From NCBI GenBank assembly GCA_025345505.1, contig JANVCC010009967.1:155832-219831 (forward strand): DNA of 64,000 bases. The letters are read 5' to 3'. This stretch comes from Todiramphus chloris collaris (Eukaryota > Chordata > Aves > Coraciiformes > Alcedinidae). This document shows, one piece after another, positions 34,801 through 45,261 of the stretch. The position numbers were made by a program, and so were the translations under genes. The notes under the pieces were generated by a model. It was not told the origin of the DNA and made no database searches. It saw only the letters and a program-made list of their open reading frames with translations. Within the stretch, counting starts at the first letter, position 1, and every line of letters begins with the position of its first letter.

Positions 34801-36356
34801 GGTGCAAACTCAGCAATACCATCTCTGCTGCAGGCAGCTCCAGGCTGCTCCAGGGGCAGCTGGGTGACTGAGATGTGCAGCACGTACCAAAACTCTGTCG
34901 ACCACCAGGTCCCCTCTGTGTCCCAGCACACACAGTACAACCAGGTCCTGGCCTTAGTGTGCACTGTGCAAACAAACTGAAGAGCCACCCAATGTGTGGG
35001 CATGGTTGCATATGCTGGCCTGGAAGGACAGCTTCAGTGAGGGATCTGTGCTGGAGATACCCTCTGTTACAGGTTTAGCCCTTGATTTTTGAGTGGCTGT
35101 GCGCTGTGCTTGTGATCCCTGCGCATTTCGCCTGGGAATGCACTCCTGTGGCCCATACCATTAGGAAAATAGAACATTAGGAAATTTTCTTTGCATCTTA
35201 GGAAAAATTTCTTCACTGAAAGGGTTGTTAAGTACTGGAGCAGGCTGCCCAGGGAACTGGAGGAGTCACCAACCCTGGAGATATTTAAAATGTGTGTAAA
35301 TGAGGTACATTGTTTAGTGTTGGACTTGGCAGTGGTGGGTTAGTCATTGGACTCATGATCTTAAAGGTCTTTTCCAACCCAAGCAATTTTATGATTCTTT
35401 CATGCAGTATAGACTCTACTGTCACTTCACATCAGCAACTAAATATCCTGGTCCCATTCCCTGGCCTCTGTCATAGCCAGGGTTCATAACCAGCAGGTTT
35501 CTCTAGCCTGTGTCAGCCCAGACACATTCCTGCAGTGGACTGGGACAACATGATTTTATGCTAGTTTAATGATTTTTATCACCTAGCTTCAGCAAGATTG
35601 GTTTAGAGAAGTACTCTGATTCAGATGGGTGCAGAGCAGCTGAAGGTCACAGCCCCTGGACCTCAGACAGCACAGACCCCTAGGAGGTCAGATAAGTGTG
35701 AGCCTGCAGATATCCACAGACTGACTCTGCTGGAATGGATGTGTGCAGCCTGCATAGGAAGAGTCCTGCAGAGTCCTGGGTGTGCCCTGGACTTCCAGCT
35801 CCAAGGATTCCTATTAAAGAGCTATCCCAGCACATCTTAACTTCTGCCCACTAGGATCTCCTTGACACAGAGGTGCTCAGCTGTCAGCTTCCCAGGTCTT
35901 CGCTGAGCACCAGCACCCATCTCCACCCCGGCGAGGACATAGCATCTGCACACTGTGCAAAGAGAGATGGCCACCACATGCTCCCAGGAACACTGCCCAC
36001 CCCGAGGAGGAACATTATGGCCCCTGCAGAAGCTTTCCCAGCACAAGGAGGTTTGCTGCCCTCCACCAGCAAACAGCTTCACTCCACCACAGTCCAACTA
36101 ATGCTCGAGTGTCTTGGGACCTGCTACGGACATCAGATGCAGTCCTCTGTCGTATCGCTACTGCATCCCGCACGCGGTGAAGATATGCACCAGACTTGCA
36201 CCAGGACAACTGCGAAACCTTCTCTTGCGGGCAGAGGAGTGAGCACTTCTTACCTGTTTCCTGGGATTCTCCGGAGGTCTCAGTGTCTGTCTCTTCCCCC
36301 TCCTGTGTTGCCAGAAGAGGTGTGAGGAGCAGGAGAAATGTCCATCGCAGGGACAT
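13890..36356 (-). CDS. Gene B: sushi/fibronectin III receptor tyrosine phosphatase, type IIB-like
   Basis: Twenty-nine GT-AG exons join in phase to 1320 residues: 36356-36254, 30376-30191, 29602-29375, 28926-28687, 27805-27563, 27004-26714, 26347-26250, 24926-24734, 24565-24454, 24304-24058, 23866-23827, 23296-23191, 23010-22943, 22657-22515, 22379-22292, 21691-21621, 21219-21183, 20425-20328, 20138-20022, 18968-18811, 18732-18597, 18040-17891, 17715-17616, 17072-16993, 16540-16406, 15947-15822, 15020-14863, 14597-14462 and 13964-13890. Order: signal peptide; four sushi-like modules (35-333); fibronectin III-like domains (334-527); membrane-proximal domain with PTPRM-like spacing (528-660); membrane helix 673-695; juxtamembrane acidic segment; phosphatase D1 (about 767-1050); D2 (about 1052-1320). 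D1/D2 joins and the C-terminal [13 protein letters not shown] (PTPRM has FCYEVALEYLNS) place it with PTPRK/M/T/U. MAM and Ig domains of that family are absent, replaced by sushi-like exons. It would remove phosphate from tyrosines at the plasma membrane. Substrate and ligand unknown. Confidence 0.85.
15311..15561 (+). repeat. Direct repeat, copy 2 (gene B intron)
   Basis: Partner of 13500-13740, in the intron between exons 15947-15822 and 15020-14863 of gene B. It has a CAGCTTCCTGAGCAAG stretch in the middle that copy 1 lacks; the same word occurs at 14037-14052. Confidence 0.85.
16084..16123 (+). repeat. Short tandem repeat, three units of 14 bases
   Basis: CCATTTGCTGGGGA is repeated twice exactly and a third time in part, in a gene B intron between exons 16540-16406 and 15947-15822. 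Confidence 0.8.
17891..22379 (-). other. Catalytic phosphatase domain D1 of gene B
   Basis: Eight exons (22379 to 17891) hold a complete PTP domain. Visible landmarks: phosphotyrosine loop KNRY with Tyr790; DYINASYVD; the FIAAQG segment; DFWQMIW and [14 protein letters not shown]; the WPD loop WPDHGVP with the general acid Asp922; the P-loop [11 protein letters not shown] with nucleophile Cys955 and Arg961; and the Q-loop region MVQTKEQYIF. The P-loop codons are split by the intron between 18811 and 18732. Everything needed for catalysis is present, so D1 should be active. Confidence 0.9.
23722..27165 (-). repeat. Inverted segmental repeat, arm 2 (gene B ectodomain)
   Basis: Reverse-complement partner of 5340-8810, about 15 kb away. 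A further similar piece without full continuity covers the sushi-like exon and its upstream intron (27545-27930 against 3745-4126); between the two pieces the introns differ in length and sequence. Confidence 0.9.
23827..27004 (-). other. Fibronectin III-like and membrane-proximal ectodomain block of gene B
   Basis: Six exons (27004-26714, 26347-26250, 24926-24734, 24565-24454, 24304-24058, 23866-23827) encode residues 334-660. The first is a one-exon fibronectin III-like domain ([18 protein letters not shown]). The next two together form a second one ([17 protein letters not shown], then LNVTARS). The last three align with the membrane-proximal part of [25 protein letters not shown] against the family's NGYWNTPLLPYKSYRIYFQ, and KFTCVCYSF against KIDCVQVA. 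Exons from 24926 to 24058 and their introns are extremely GC-rich. The whole block is almost the same as gene A 5503-8691. Confidence 0.8.
27563..30376 (-). other. Four tandem sushi-like exons of gene B
   Basis: Exons 30376-30191, 29602-29375, 28926-28687 and 27805-27563 are all phase 1-1 and of 186-243 bases, so they can be gained or lost without breaking the frame. Three share a pattern: Cys-x-x-P/Q-x-W-D near the start, then a P-x-Q-x-x-Y segment, N-E/D-x-V-x-L-S-C, I/V-R-C, a Trp and a final Cys. The module from 28926 is the most diverged (starts GKCPKLQRF; lacks the WD pair but keeps LIC and the final Cys). The pattern fits complement-control modules, though loosely. They probably bind the ligand. 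Tandem origin by exon duplication is likely. Confidence 0.75.
30576..31143 (+). repeat. Short direct duplication flanking about 440 bases
   Basis: The segment 30576-30647 (TTACCCGCAGGCCCCCTGCC onward, ending CAGCAGCCTGGTGGAT) recurs at 31085-31143 with a 14-base deletion. Confidence 0.75.
31143..31180 (-). repeat. Tiny CR1 3'-end remnant
   Basis: TCACAGAATTGTAGAATCAT followed by AGAATGATTTGGGG is the reverse complement of a CR1 tail. It begins exactly where the second copy of a short local duplication ends. Confidence 0.6.
35165..35402 (+). repeat. CR1 LINE 3' fragment
   Basis: A diverged CR1 3' end: AAAATTTCTTCACTGAAAGG, CAGGCTGCCCAGGGAACTGG and the tail ATTTTATGATTCTTTC. It is in intron 1 of gene B. 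Confidence 0.85.
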
Positions 36357-36700
36357 GTTTGGTTCAGCTGCCAGGGCAGGACCGAGGTCTCAGCCCCGCT
36401 GGCTGCCTCACACCACACCTGTCTGATTGCAAGAGGTGCAAGAACAGAAAGGAAACACCCACACAGAGCTATCACGTATGGTGCAAGAGGCTTCCTCATT
36501 GGAGAAGGAACCTCTGCCACTGCCAGCACAGCTTTTGTTCTTCTCTGCTGTTCACTGGGGCATCTTCACGCCCCTTTTGAAATCCTCTTGCTTTCTGACT
36601 GCTTCTCTGAAAACCACAGTTTTCAGGCTCTCTGTCAGAGCAGCTACTAGCCACAACAGCTGGGTTGCCTACTCTCCCGGCACAGACCTCAGTGGTCCTG
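36357..36700 (-). promoter_or_regulatory. Probable promoter region of gene B
   Basis: On the - strand an ETS/PU.1-like AATGAGGAAG at 36500-36491 lies about 135 bases before the start codon, matching the placement of AAAGAGGAAG upstream of gene A. A TTTCCTT block follows in both genes. No TATA box was seen. Transcription start is unknown. Confidence 0.4.
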
Positions 36701-39600
36701 GAACAACTTGTAAGTTGTGCTGGTTTTATGAGTTTTGCAGGAAGATGTAGCTTGTGAAGTCAAGCAGAGACTACATCAGGACAACCCTTACCTTGCTACT
36801 GTCTGATAAAGATTGTGATATAAAGGACTTCTGAATTGTGCTGATGATCTTAATTCCCTGGCAGTGCATGCCATGGGTGGGAAAATCAAGGTTTTGGCAG
36901 AAGTGGCTGGGCTCTCAAGACTGGGCTGAGATCAGATGTCCAGGAATAAGGTGATGAGAGAGCCCTGCAGACCTGGAGTCCAAGTGTTGTGTTGGCAGGT
37001 TGTGTAGCCATCATGAAGGTGAGAAGGCAGCAGAAGCATGGCAGTGAGTGGGGAAGGGGCTGCCATTGAGTCTGTCCGTCTTGAGACTGGTGGCACTAGC
37101 CATACAGCACATCTGTCAGAGGTGGCTGAGGCCAGGAGTTGATGAATTTGTGCTCTAGCTTCCCCAGCCACCCATCAGCCCTTGCTGGACATGCTTGGCC
37201 CACATCACAGCTGAAACACACAGCTGGTAGAAAAACAAGCCCTGAAGTCTTTTCTGAGGCTTCTTGGTAGGGCTGCAGCCCCTTGTGATGGCCTTCCTCT
37301 TTATTGTGCTTTTCAGCAAGGCCCTGCACTTCCAAGCCTGTGGTCACGCTCTGCTTTCTGCTGATGCTCATCCTTTGCTTGATTTGAATAACCTGCAACA
37401 CCTTTACTCAACAGCATTGAGCAGGCCAGTGCTCTTCCCACACTCTTCCCAGCCGCCCCAAAAATCTGACCTTGAGCAAAATGTGGTAGAAGTCTTTGTT
37501 TATGGTGCTTGAAGGCAGATACTCCAGCAGTCTTTAACCTTTCATGGACACAGGTGGTATCTGCCTGACCACCTTCCTTGTGCCCTCCTATGCTCAGAAA
37601 AAACAGCCTCAGCCTGTTGTCCCTTGTCTGTGTTTCGTCTCTTCCAGCAACAGAGAGTGCAGGGCTAGCGGTCCCCTCCAGGAACCTGCCTCTTTGTTTC
37701 CTTTGCTCAGATATGAAGCTCACCCATAGAGAGTTTACCATAGTCAAACACAGTTGCCTTGGTGGAAGTGCCCTGGGGCTGCAAGTGAACAGTTAGGATC
37801 CTGACATCACAGCAGGGCACAGCCTGGGAGGGAGCTGGGAGGTAGCTGTGCTCTGCCTCTGGTGGGAGGTTTGTAGAGGGGGAGGAATCAACTGCTCTTC
37901 TGCCTCTAGCAACAGCTGCAACTCAGCCATCAACTCTCCCTGCCCCTCGGTGTTTCTGGGTCTTTCAAGAAATAATTAGAGAGCTGCAAAAGCAAACTGT
38001 ATCAGTAGAAATAGCATACTCATTTGGTGGATCTTTGGAATGGGTAGGGAAATTCCATAAACTACAGTAGACTTCTAAAAAAAAATCACACCCCCAGTCC
38101 CTCTGTGCACCTCCCAGCACAATGGTTGTCAGGTCATGTGCAAACAGCATGCAACATCTCCAAAAGCCCTTCATTACCCCATCTGAAACCTCAAAAGCCA
38201 TGGAGGAACTATGACCCAAACAGCTGCCAGGAAGCTCTCCTGCTTTCTCACTCTCTCGCTCTTCACACTTCCCCTTTCTCCATATCAGAAAAATTCAGCC
38301 TTGAACATAACCCAGCTTCTTGCACAGAGGATGGAGGGTTGTTGCAAGCCAATGCCACCTTCCCCAGCAAGTCCAGAAGTTCTGCAGTCTGGTCAAACAA
38401 AGCAAACCCAAAGCCACCAAGACAGCTTTGGCTTCTTTGCAACAAGACAGGACGTGGGTGTCCCTGGGCTTCTTGGTTTGGCAGGTCCCCTTGCCTTGCC
38501 CGTGTCACTCTATCACAGAGTGCAGCTGGCAGATCTGGCACGGCTGGGAGGCTGGTCAGGGTGCATTTCAGCAGGGTGTAGGCAGGGACCTGTGCCCTGC
38601 TGCAGTGACAGGATACAGGCACTCTGCCTTGCAACTGTCCCATTTTGTCACAAACGTCACCGTGCGCTGGCATTTCAGCCATCTTTTGCAGCCACCTTGG
38701 CACCCTGGGGAACATCAGCCCTCCGCTGCAAGGGCACGCTCTCCTACTGACCCTACAGACTTGTGGCAGATTTGAAGCTTTTGAAGTGTTTGCAAAAAGA
38801 AAGGGCTGCTGGCTGCTTCTATAGGTCGTTCTTCGCTCTCTCTTTTTTTGTTGTTTAAGCTTTTACATCTTACCTGTCTGATGCTATTTTTTTGCCACCT
38901 GGATGTGACTTCAGCTCTTTGAAGGGGGCTCTCTCTTTCGAATAACCTCTGGCCCTGGTGGCAGCCCTGCTGGTTCCTCTGTACCTTTTGACACCAGGAG
39001 CCCTGAAAGGCTGCCTTAAATCTTTGCAGGCTTGCTGGACACTGTGTGACCGTGCTTCTTCTTTTAGCTTCATTTTATCCAAGTTCCCTCATTTCATCCA
39101 TTTCCCCTTTCTGAAGCTGAACAAGATGCCTCTGGACTTTTCAGTTTTTGGTGATTACGCAGGGTCATGGAAACCAAGCATGCTGTGGCTATCACCAGCG
39201 GACATCCCCTTCCTGGGAATGTGTTCAGACCAGTCCTGCACAGAGCTTAGATCCCCATCTTCCTCCTTGGCCTTGTGGTGCACTTGGAGGAGTCACACAC
39301 CAGTGCCTTGCTTGCTTCTGCCTGGTATTGCAAACCACCCATCGGGATACTTGCAGACTGGCAGCAGTAGCACTGTACCTTGCCACTTCCTTTTGTTTGG
39401 GTTCCCAAAGGTTTATCTGTGGTGCAAAGAGGTCTGTATCCCTTTTCCAAATTGGGGACTTCATTGCTGGGGCCACACCTTGCAGAAACATCTCCTGCCT
39501 GCTGCTTGGCCTCCTGCCTGCAGCTGGAAGATGGTCCTTGCACCCCCTTGCACTACTCCCCTGCATGATGCTCTCCAAGAGCAGCACCTGGCTTGCCAGT
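36701..39600. other. Intergenic stretch without a recognised gene
   Basis: About 2.9 kb between the gene B promoter and the CIMIP2B-like region. Open frames are short and match nothing I recognise on either strand. No repeat with a clear identity was seen. In human the neighbourhood beyond CIMIP2B holds TESK1 and CD72; neither is recognisable here. Confidence 0.5.
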
Positions 39601-40345
39601 CATAGAATCATAGAATTGTTTAGGTTGGAAAAGACCTTTAAGATCACTGAGTCCAACCATTAACTCAGCACCTCCAGATCACCACTAAACCATGTCCCTC
39701 AGCACCATGGCTTTTAAATCCCCCTCAAGGGATGGTGACTCCACCACTGCCTTGGGAAGCCTGTTCCAGGGCTTGACAACCCTGATTTTTCCTAATATCC
39801 ATCCTAAGCCTCCCCTGGCACTACCTGAGGCCATTTCCTCTGTCCTGTCACTTGCTGCTTGGAAGAACAGACTGATTCCCACCTCTCTACAACCTCCTTT
39901 CAGGGAGTTGTAGAGAGTGAGAAGGTCTCCCTTGAGCCTCCTTTCCACCAGGCTGAACAACCCCATGCCCCTTGGCCATTCCTCAGAAGACTTGTATTCT
40001 AGAACTTTCACCTTCTTCATTGCCTTTCTTTAGATATGCTCCAGCACCTCAGTGTCCTTCTTGGAGTGAGAGGCCCAAAATGGAACCCAGTATTTTACAT
40101 GAGGCCTCACCCACACAGGTTGTTATGACCCAAGTGCAGGGTCTTGTTGAACCTCATCCCACTGACCTCAGCCCATTGATCCAACCTGTCCAGGTCCTTC
40201 TGTACAGCTTTGCTACTATTGAGAAGATCAATGCTCCTGCCTAGCTTGGTGTTTTCTGCAGCCTTACTGAGGGTGCATTCAATCCCCTCATCTAGATCAT
40301 TGATAAGGATCCTAAAGTCCTCACCTAGATCTCCCCTCCGCTGTC
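39601..40345 (-). repeat. CR1 LINE 3' part, reverse orientation
   Basis: It starts with TCATAGAATCATAGAATTG, the reverse complement of a CR1 tail, and continues through GAAAAGACCTTTAAGATCAC, CCTCAGCACCATGGCTTTTA, AGCCTGTTCCAGGGCTTGAC, and up into the end of ORF2 (CCATTGATCCAACCTGTCCA, ATCATTGATAAGGATCC). The frame is broken. Confidence 0.92.
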
Positions 40346-41989
40346 AGCCATGGGCTGCACATATCTGCTGGTGCACAGATGGGTTCAATCAACTCTTGCT
40401 CTGTGAGCAGCGTCACAGCAAGAGAAAATAGGGTCTCTGGGCCATGAAGGCTGATAGTGAGCAGTGTCGCCACTAAAGTTCACTCAGTGGAAACCTGGGT
40501 TTCACTGCAGGCACTGAAGCAGAGAGGGAGTCACCAAAGGTGCTCAGGAAGGAAGTCTGCACAGCAGACACCAATTTGTGCGTGGAGTCCCAGGACAGTG
40601 CTAAAACCACTGTTCTTCCTCCATCTGAAAGAGAACCGGCATGCATGCCAATGCCTGGTCTTGCCCCAGCGTGCCTGGGCTACTATGATGAGTAAGGTCA
40701 TACCACCTGGGGACCTGGGAAGCAGTTCCTGTGACCCTGGACGGGGACAGCCACCAGGGAGCTGGCCAGTGGCCAGGCTACACTGCAGTAGGCCTATCCT
40801 GCAAGATGGGTGTTCAGCTGTTTTGAGCATGCACAAAGCTCTCAGGGCATAATAAGAGCTCATACACGGTTTGATGTCCTCAAAGCAGTGGTCACGGAGG
40901 TGTCAGAGCCACCTGCATGACCATCTCCAGCCTGTCAGCCCCTGCCTTGTATGGCATGGCTGCTGCACAGAGCCTTGCAGGGTTTGAGGATGTGTCCTTA
41001 CCTGCTGGACACTGGCAGGGTGAGCACCGGGTCTGGCTGCCAGAAGGAGCACTGGAAGGAAGCGTATTCCCTCCTCTCCCTCAGAATGTGGGCCTTTCTT
41101 TGGACAGACTTGTTCCCACTTGTGCCCTATGCTTCCTTGTCTGCCCCTCTTCTGCTCTCAAACTCAGTGCTGCCTGTAGCCCTTAGAAGAGAAGGGTCAA
41201 TCCCAGCAGACCATTTTCTTGCTCAGCTTTTAGTACTTTGAAAAGCTGCCATGTTAATGCGGCACCTTCTTTGTTCTCTGTCAAATGCCCTGCGGTCACG
41301 GTGATGACTCTGCCAGGCCTGATACTGGCTGCTATCGAGTCTGTTTGCTCAGACACCCTATGCTTTCCTGTGAGTCTTGCTGGCTGGCACAGCTTGCAGG
41401 TCTGTTTGTGACATCCTGGATCAGTCATAGGGTTCCCTCTCTGAAGACAGCTCTCCTGCTGAGGCTGCAGACCCCCAGGGCCTTGTGCTCACCCTGGGGC
41501 TGCCTGTTCTGACTCCTTGTACATCCCCACCTCATCTCTTCCTGCCTGTCCTGACTTCATGTGCATCCCTGTCCCACCTCTCCCTGACTGCTCTGACCAA
41601 ATGTGCATTCTCATCTCAGTTCTCCCAGCCTTTCCCTAGGGCAGCTTGACAGTTTGCTGGTGCTCAGGTGCATCCTCCCTTCCCAGTCTCCCAAAGTAGC
41701 CTCTGAGAGCTGCCAGTGCTGCTTCAGCCCTGTCAGACATCCAGGGACATGGCCACAGCCTTTCTTCTGAAGATGAGCCAATTTCTGACAACCTGGGCAG
41801 AGAAGGTCCAAGCGGACCTGCCAGACCCCCTAGCACTTGGCAGCATCAAGTGTCAGCCTCTCAGCTGGTGCATGTCCCTCAGGTTGACATGTGCGTCTAA
41901 ACTCTCACTTAATCCGCCCCCATCCATGCTGTCAGCCCCTGCCTTTACATTCCCCACCACAGTGTCCCACAGTCCCCCACCACCACTCC

Positions 41990-43063
41990 GAAGCAGAACC
42001 CTGTACCGGGAAGCTGGGATGCTCCTTGAATCCCGCATGCTGGATGCATTATTCCCAGGGTTCATCCCCAAACTCCAGCAGTTCTTTGCTAAGACCTACT
42101 CCAAGATCTGCAAGAAGACTTTGCCAAGCAGTGATTGAGAGCTGCCTGCAAGGAGGAGGAGTGAGGGACACTGCCACTGCTCCAGGACCTGCACAGGTGA
42201 CACGCAACAGGCAGGACTGACTGTCCATCTTGCTGCTGGTCCAGAGCTGCCCCTGGCCTTGCTGTGCACCTCTGGACATACGAGGTGGACACCTGAGACA
42301 GAGTGGGCACTGGTGCTGGGGTAGCACTGGTTCTGGGGCTAAAGACCGGTCTGCTTTGTGCCTGTGGAGGGCAGGGGGATGCCTGCCACAAGGAGATTGG
42401 GAACGTTCTTTAGTTGGTGTAATAACAAGGCCAGGGACCTGCACTATTTGCTAGTGCAGAGTTGCTGTGTTTGAGTTCAGGGAAGCACTCAGGGGGGGTC
42501 ATGCATACAGCATGACCACCTTACGTGTTTCTGACACCTCTAGAGGTGCTCACAAGGCTGTGGGCCAGCACCCATCTCTCTCTCCATCATCACCCACACT
42601 CCACAGCACCCACCTTCTTGCTGCCATGTCCCAGTTGTAGGGGTGCCAAGGGTTGCTGAGCTCCCTGTGTTGGGGGCTGGATGAGCTGCCTGCCCCAGTC
42701 CGGGGTTGGCTTCAGGACACAGCAGTACCTGTCAGCTCCTCTACCTGTTCAGTCTGCCCCAGCTGGCATTCACAGCCCCATGTCCCCATCAGAACCCTGC
42801 AGCTGATCCACTGGGACCAGGCAGGGACACCTAGCCACAGCAGCAACACTGGCAGCCACTGCCTCATATATATTGCTGTGTGTGTGACTTCCAGCCTCAC
42901 AGGGTTCACGGGCTTTGCATCCCATGGCCAGCTCCTGACTGAGACAGGTTATCTGGTAGTCACCAACCACAACCAGGCTGAGTTTAACCAGATGACCCTG
43001 AAGAAGACTTCAGCAGCTGCAACGCTGCAGCAGCAACCCCAAGTTCAGCCTCTGATGCCCTAA
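41990..43063 (+). pseudogene. CIMIP2B: CIMIP2B (FAM166B)-like gene or remnant
   Basis: Two short frames resemble the repeated motif of the FAM166 family of ciliary microtubule inner proteins. At about 42050-42138 PGFIPKLQQFFAKTYSKICK resembles the family's PGYTGFVPRAQFIFAKNCSQ. At about 42895-43000 GFTGFASHGQLLTETGYLVV then TNHNQAEF resembles GFTGYVPCARFLF, PVLTNQALQEF; the VP pair is lost. A stop lies at 43061-43063. I found neither a convincing first exon nor the last YGGYVPGYKF-type exon. Orientation and position (convergent with RUSC2) are those of human CIMIP2B, which supports the identification. It may be a fast-evolving gene with exons I missed or a decaying one. Confidence 0.4.
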
Positions 43064-43810
43064 CCATCCCAGTATGCCTCCCCTGCATCCAAGTCTGCCC
43101 TGGCACAGCAAGCACCCAGCAAGCTGCTCCGTGTCAGTATTGACAGTGCAAGCAGCTGGAGATCCCCTTTCCTGCCCCAGGGCTGACTCAGCACCCCACG
43201 GGGCTGCTGCACAGCACACAGTCTTATTCTCCATTTGGGCCAGCCCGTGCACATGGCGAGAACAGCCTGGCTCTGTGCAATTTTTTAAACAACCCTGATG
43301 ACCACCCCTTCTGAGGGACTAATTAAAGCAGCCCATGTGCAAGCCCTGGCTGCTCTCTGCCTCTCCAAACCAGGACAGGGGCTTATGCTGCTTAATTTCT
43401 GCTTTTTTTCCAACTGTTTTCATTCCATCACTGCAGGCTGTTTGTCCACATCGTTGCAAAAAACTCCAGTGAGGTATCCTTGCAGCAAAGGCTGGAGCCT
43501 CAAGCAGAGTTTTTCCCTTCTTCTGGGTGCTACCGGGGTGTAAAGGGACGGCACGGGCTCTTGGACCTCATTCCTGTTGGACTTGGAGGTCCAACACTTG
43601 TGCAAGTCTAAGTTTAAAAGCCCCAGAGAGCTTCTTGTGAGTGACCCACAGTCACTAAGCCCCATGGCCAATTTCTCCCAGGCTGTTGGCTGTGGTGGAG
43701 TCAGGATGAAGCCTGCAGTGGTGTGTCTCAGCAGAGGCAAACCTCTGACCCTTCCCAGGGATGGGTTGAAATCACAAGTCTGCAAAGCAGGGAGCTCAAT
43801 CAGCACCTTT

Positions 43811-45261
43811 TTTATTAATATGCATCATAAATAAAGAAATAAATAAAGGCGAGACACCTTGTTCTAACAGGGAAATACAAATTAAATATGGTGCAACGTC
43901 CGCTAAGCGATGTACAAGCAGGAGGTAACCTTGCAAGACCAGAGCCCCTTGCCATGGGGAAGCCAGCCCAGGCACGATGCTACGAGCAGTGTCAACATGG
44001 CCAAGGCACCAAATACTGGCATGGCCTTTTATTAACACTGTTCCCCACCTGATGGGCAGGTAAAGATCCCCACTTCGACGGGCGGCATTAACATGGCAAG
44101 GAAGAGGCTACCTGGCATTGCTCTACGGAGGACCCCAGGACCCCCAGCAGCCCCTTGTGCTCGTGCACAACACTTGTCCCCCCACCCCCCACCCCCCACC
44201 CCAGCACTGCTCAGCAAGACCAGAAACCCAGTACCAAGGGGAACACCACCCCTCCCTCCCCGTATCCCCAGCTCCATCTGGGAGCATCCCCAACCTATCT
44301 GCCAGGAGCACTGCCCCCAACTCCCCCAACTGGAGAGCATTCCTAGCCCAGTCAGGGACCCTGCCCTCACCCCATCCCCTCCAACCCTCCCCACTGAGCA
44401 TCCCAGTGCTTCCCAGGCACTGTCACCCTACTCAGTGTGGAGGGCTTGAAGCCAACCCCAAAAGCACCCATCTCTGCCCAGGGTGGCACTACCCATCCTG
44501 GACCTACGTAATACTGAACATCCAAGCGCCTTCCTCACGATCCCACGCACCCCTTTGCTCCATGCGCATACACATACCCTGTCCCCCTCCCCTGGACATG
44601 GCCAGGCACAGCCCCAGCCCTGCAGCGTGGCAGTGTCCGGCCATTTGACTCAGTACAACCCACCAGGCACCACTACAACATGTTAGGAGAGGGCTGCTCC
44701 AGCATGGGGGAGCCTATCTTGCAGTCCCCCATCAAGCCACAGTGCAACCCACCTGCCCAGCTTTGAAGAGACCTGGCACTGCATGGTGCTCCCACCCCTG
44801 CAGCTGATCACACCAGGGATGCTGAAGGATGCAGACTGCACTGCCACCCCCCCAGGGAGGGGATGGCCTGTATCCTGCACCCTCCAGTGTGAAACTAAGC
44901 TGGGCAGTGGGGCAGCACTGCTCTGGCAGGGACTGCTTGGGTTCCTGCTATGTATGAGTCCATGGCCTACGGGTGCTGGAGATGGCGTGGGGCAGAGGGG
45001 GCTCAGGCAGTCCCCAGTGTGGCTGCATGCATGGTGATGCCTGGCAATACGGGGTGCAGCTTGCAGAAGACCCTGGGGGCCAAATCGGCCTTTGGCAGCT
45101 GCACGAGGAGGAGCAGGAAGGAACCACCTATGGTTACTGTATTCTGTAATGGCAAGAAAGGTAAGAAACTAGCAAGAAGCTGTGTCTGTTCCTCTGGCAG
45201 GATGGGCTTCCCCAGAGGAGCTTCAGCAGCCCACGGTACTGTGCTTGGCCTCCCAGCCACG
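43811..45261 (-). other. RUSC2: 3' UTR of RUSC2 with poly(A) signal
   Basis: From the RUSC2 stop to AATAAA on the - strand at 43816-43811 there is about 1.45 kb without other coding sequence. The + strand has AATAAA at 43830-43835 and 43842-43847, so transcripts from both sides may end here. A C-rich run on the + strand at 44178-44203 becomes four G-runs in the RUSC2 message. Confidence 0.6.
44178..44203 (-). repeat. G-rich simple repeat (GGGGGGT units) in the RUSC2 3' UTR
   Basis: On the + strand the sequence is runs of six or more C separated by single A. In the sense of RUSC2 this is four runs of at least four G with one-base loops, a classical G-quadruplex pattern. Confidence 0.7.

Larger units (their letters stand above)
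30377..36253 (-). other. Long intron 1 of gene B
   Basis: This is 5.9 kb between the signal-peptide exon and the first sushi-like exon. No further sushi-like exon was recognised. It contains two CR1 pieces (31143-31180 and 35165-35402), a short direct duplication (30576-30647 and 31085-31143), T-runs near 31679 and 31974, and otherwise unique sequence without long open frames. Confidence 0.6.

Noticed and set aside
37313-37747. 144-residue open frame on the - strand between gene B and the CIMIP2B-like region
   Set aside because: No resemblance to TESK1, CD72 or another expected neighbour; composition looks like chance and no splice partners were found.
40540-40700. Possible first exon of the CIMIP2B-like gene (MPGLAPACLGYY)
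   Set aside because: Only a few residues resemble the family's IPGL start and the frame stops at once without a donor site.
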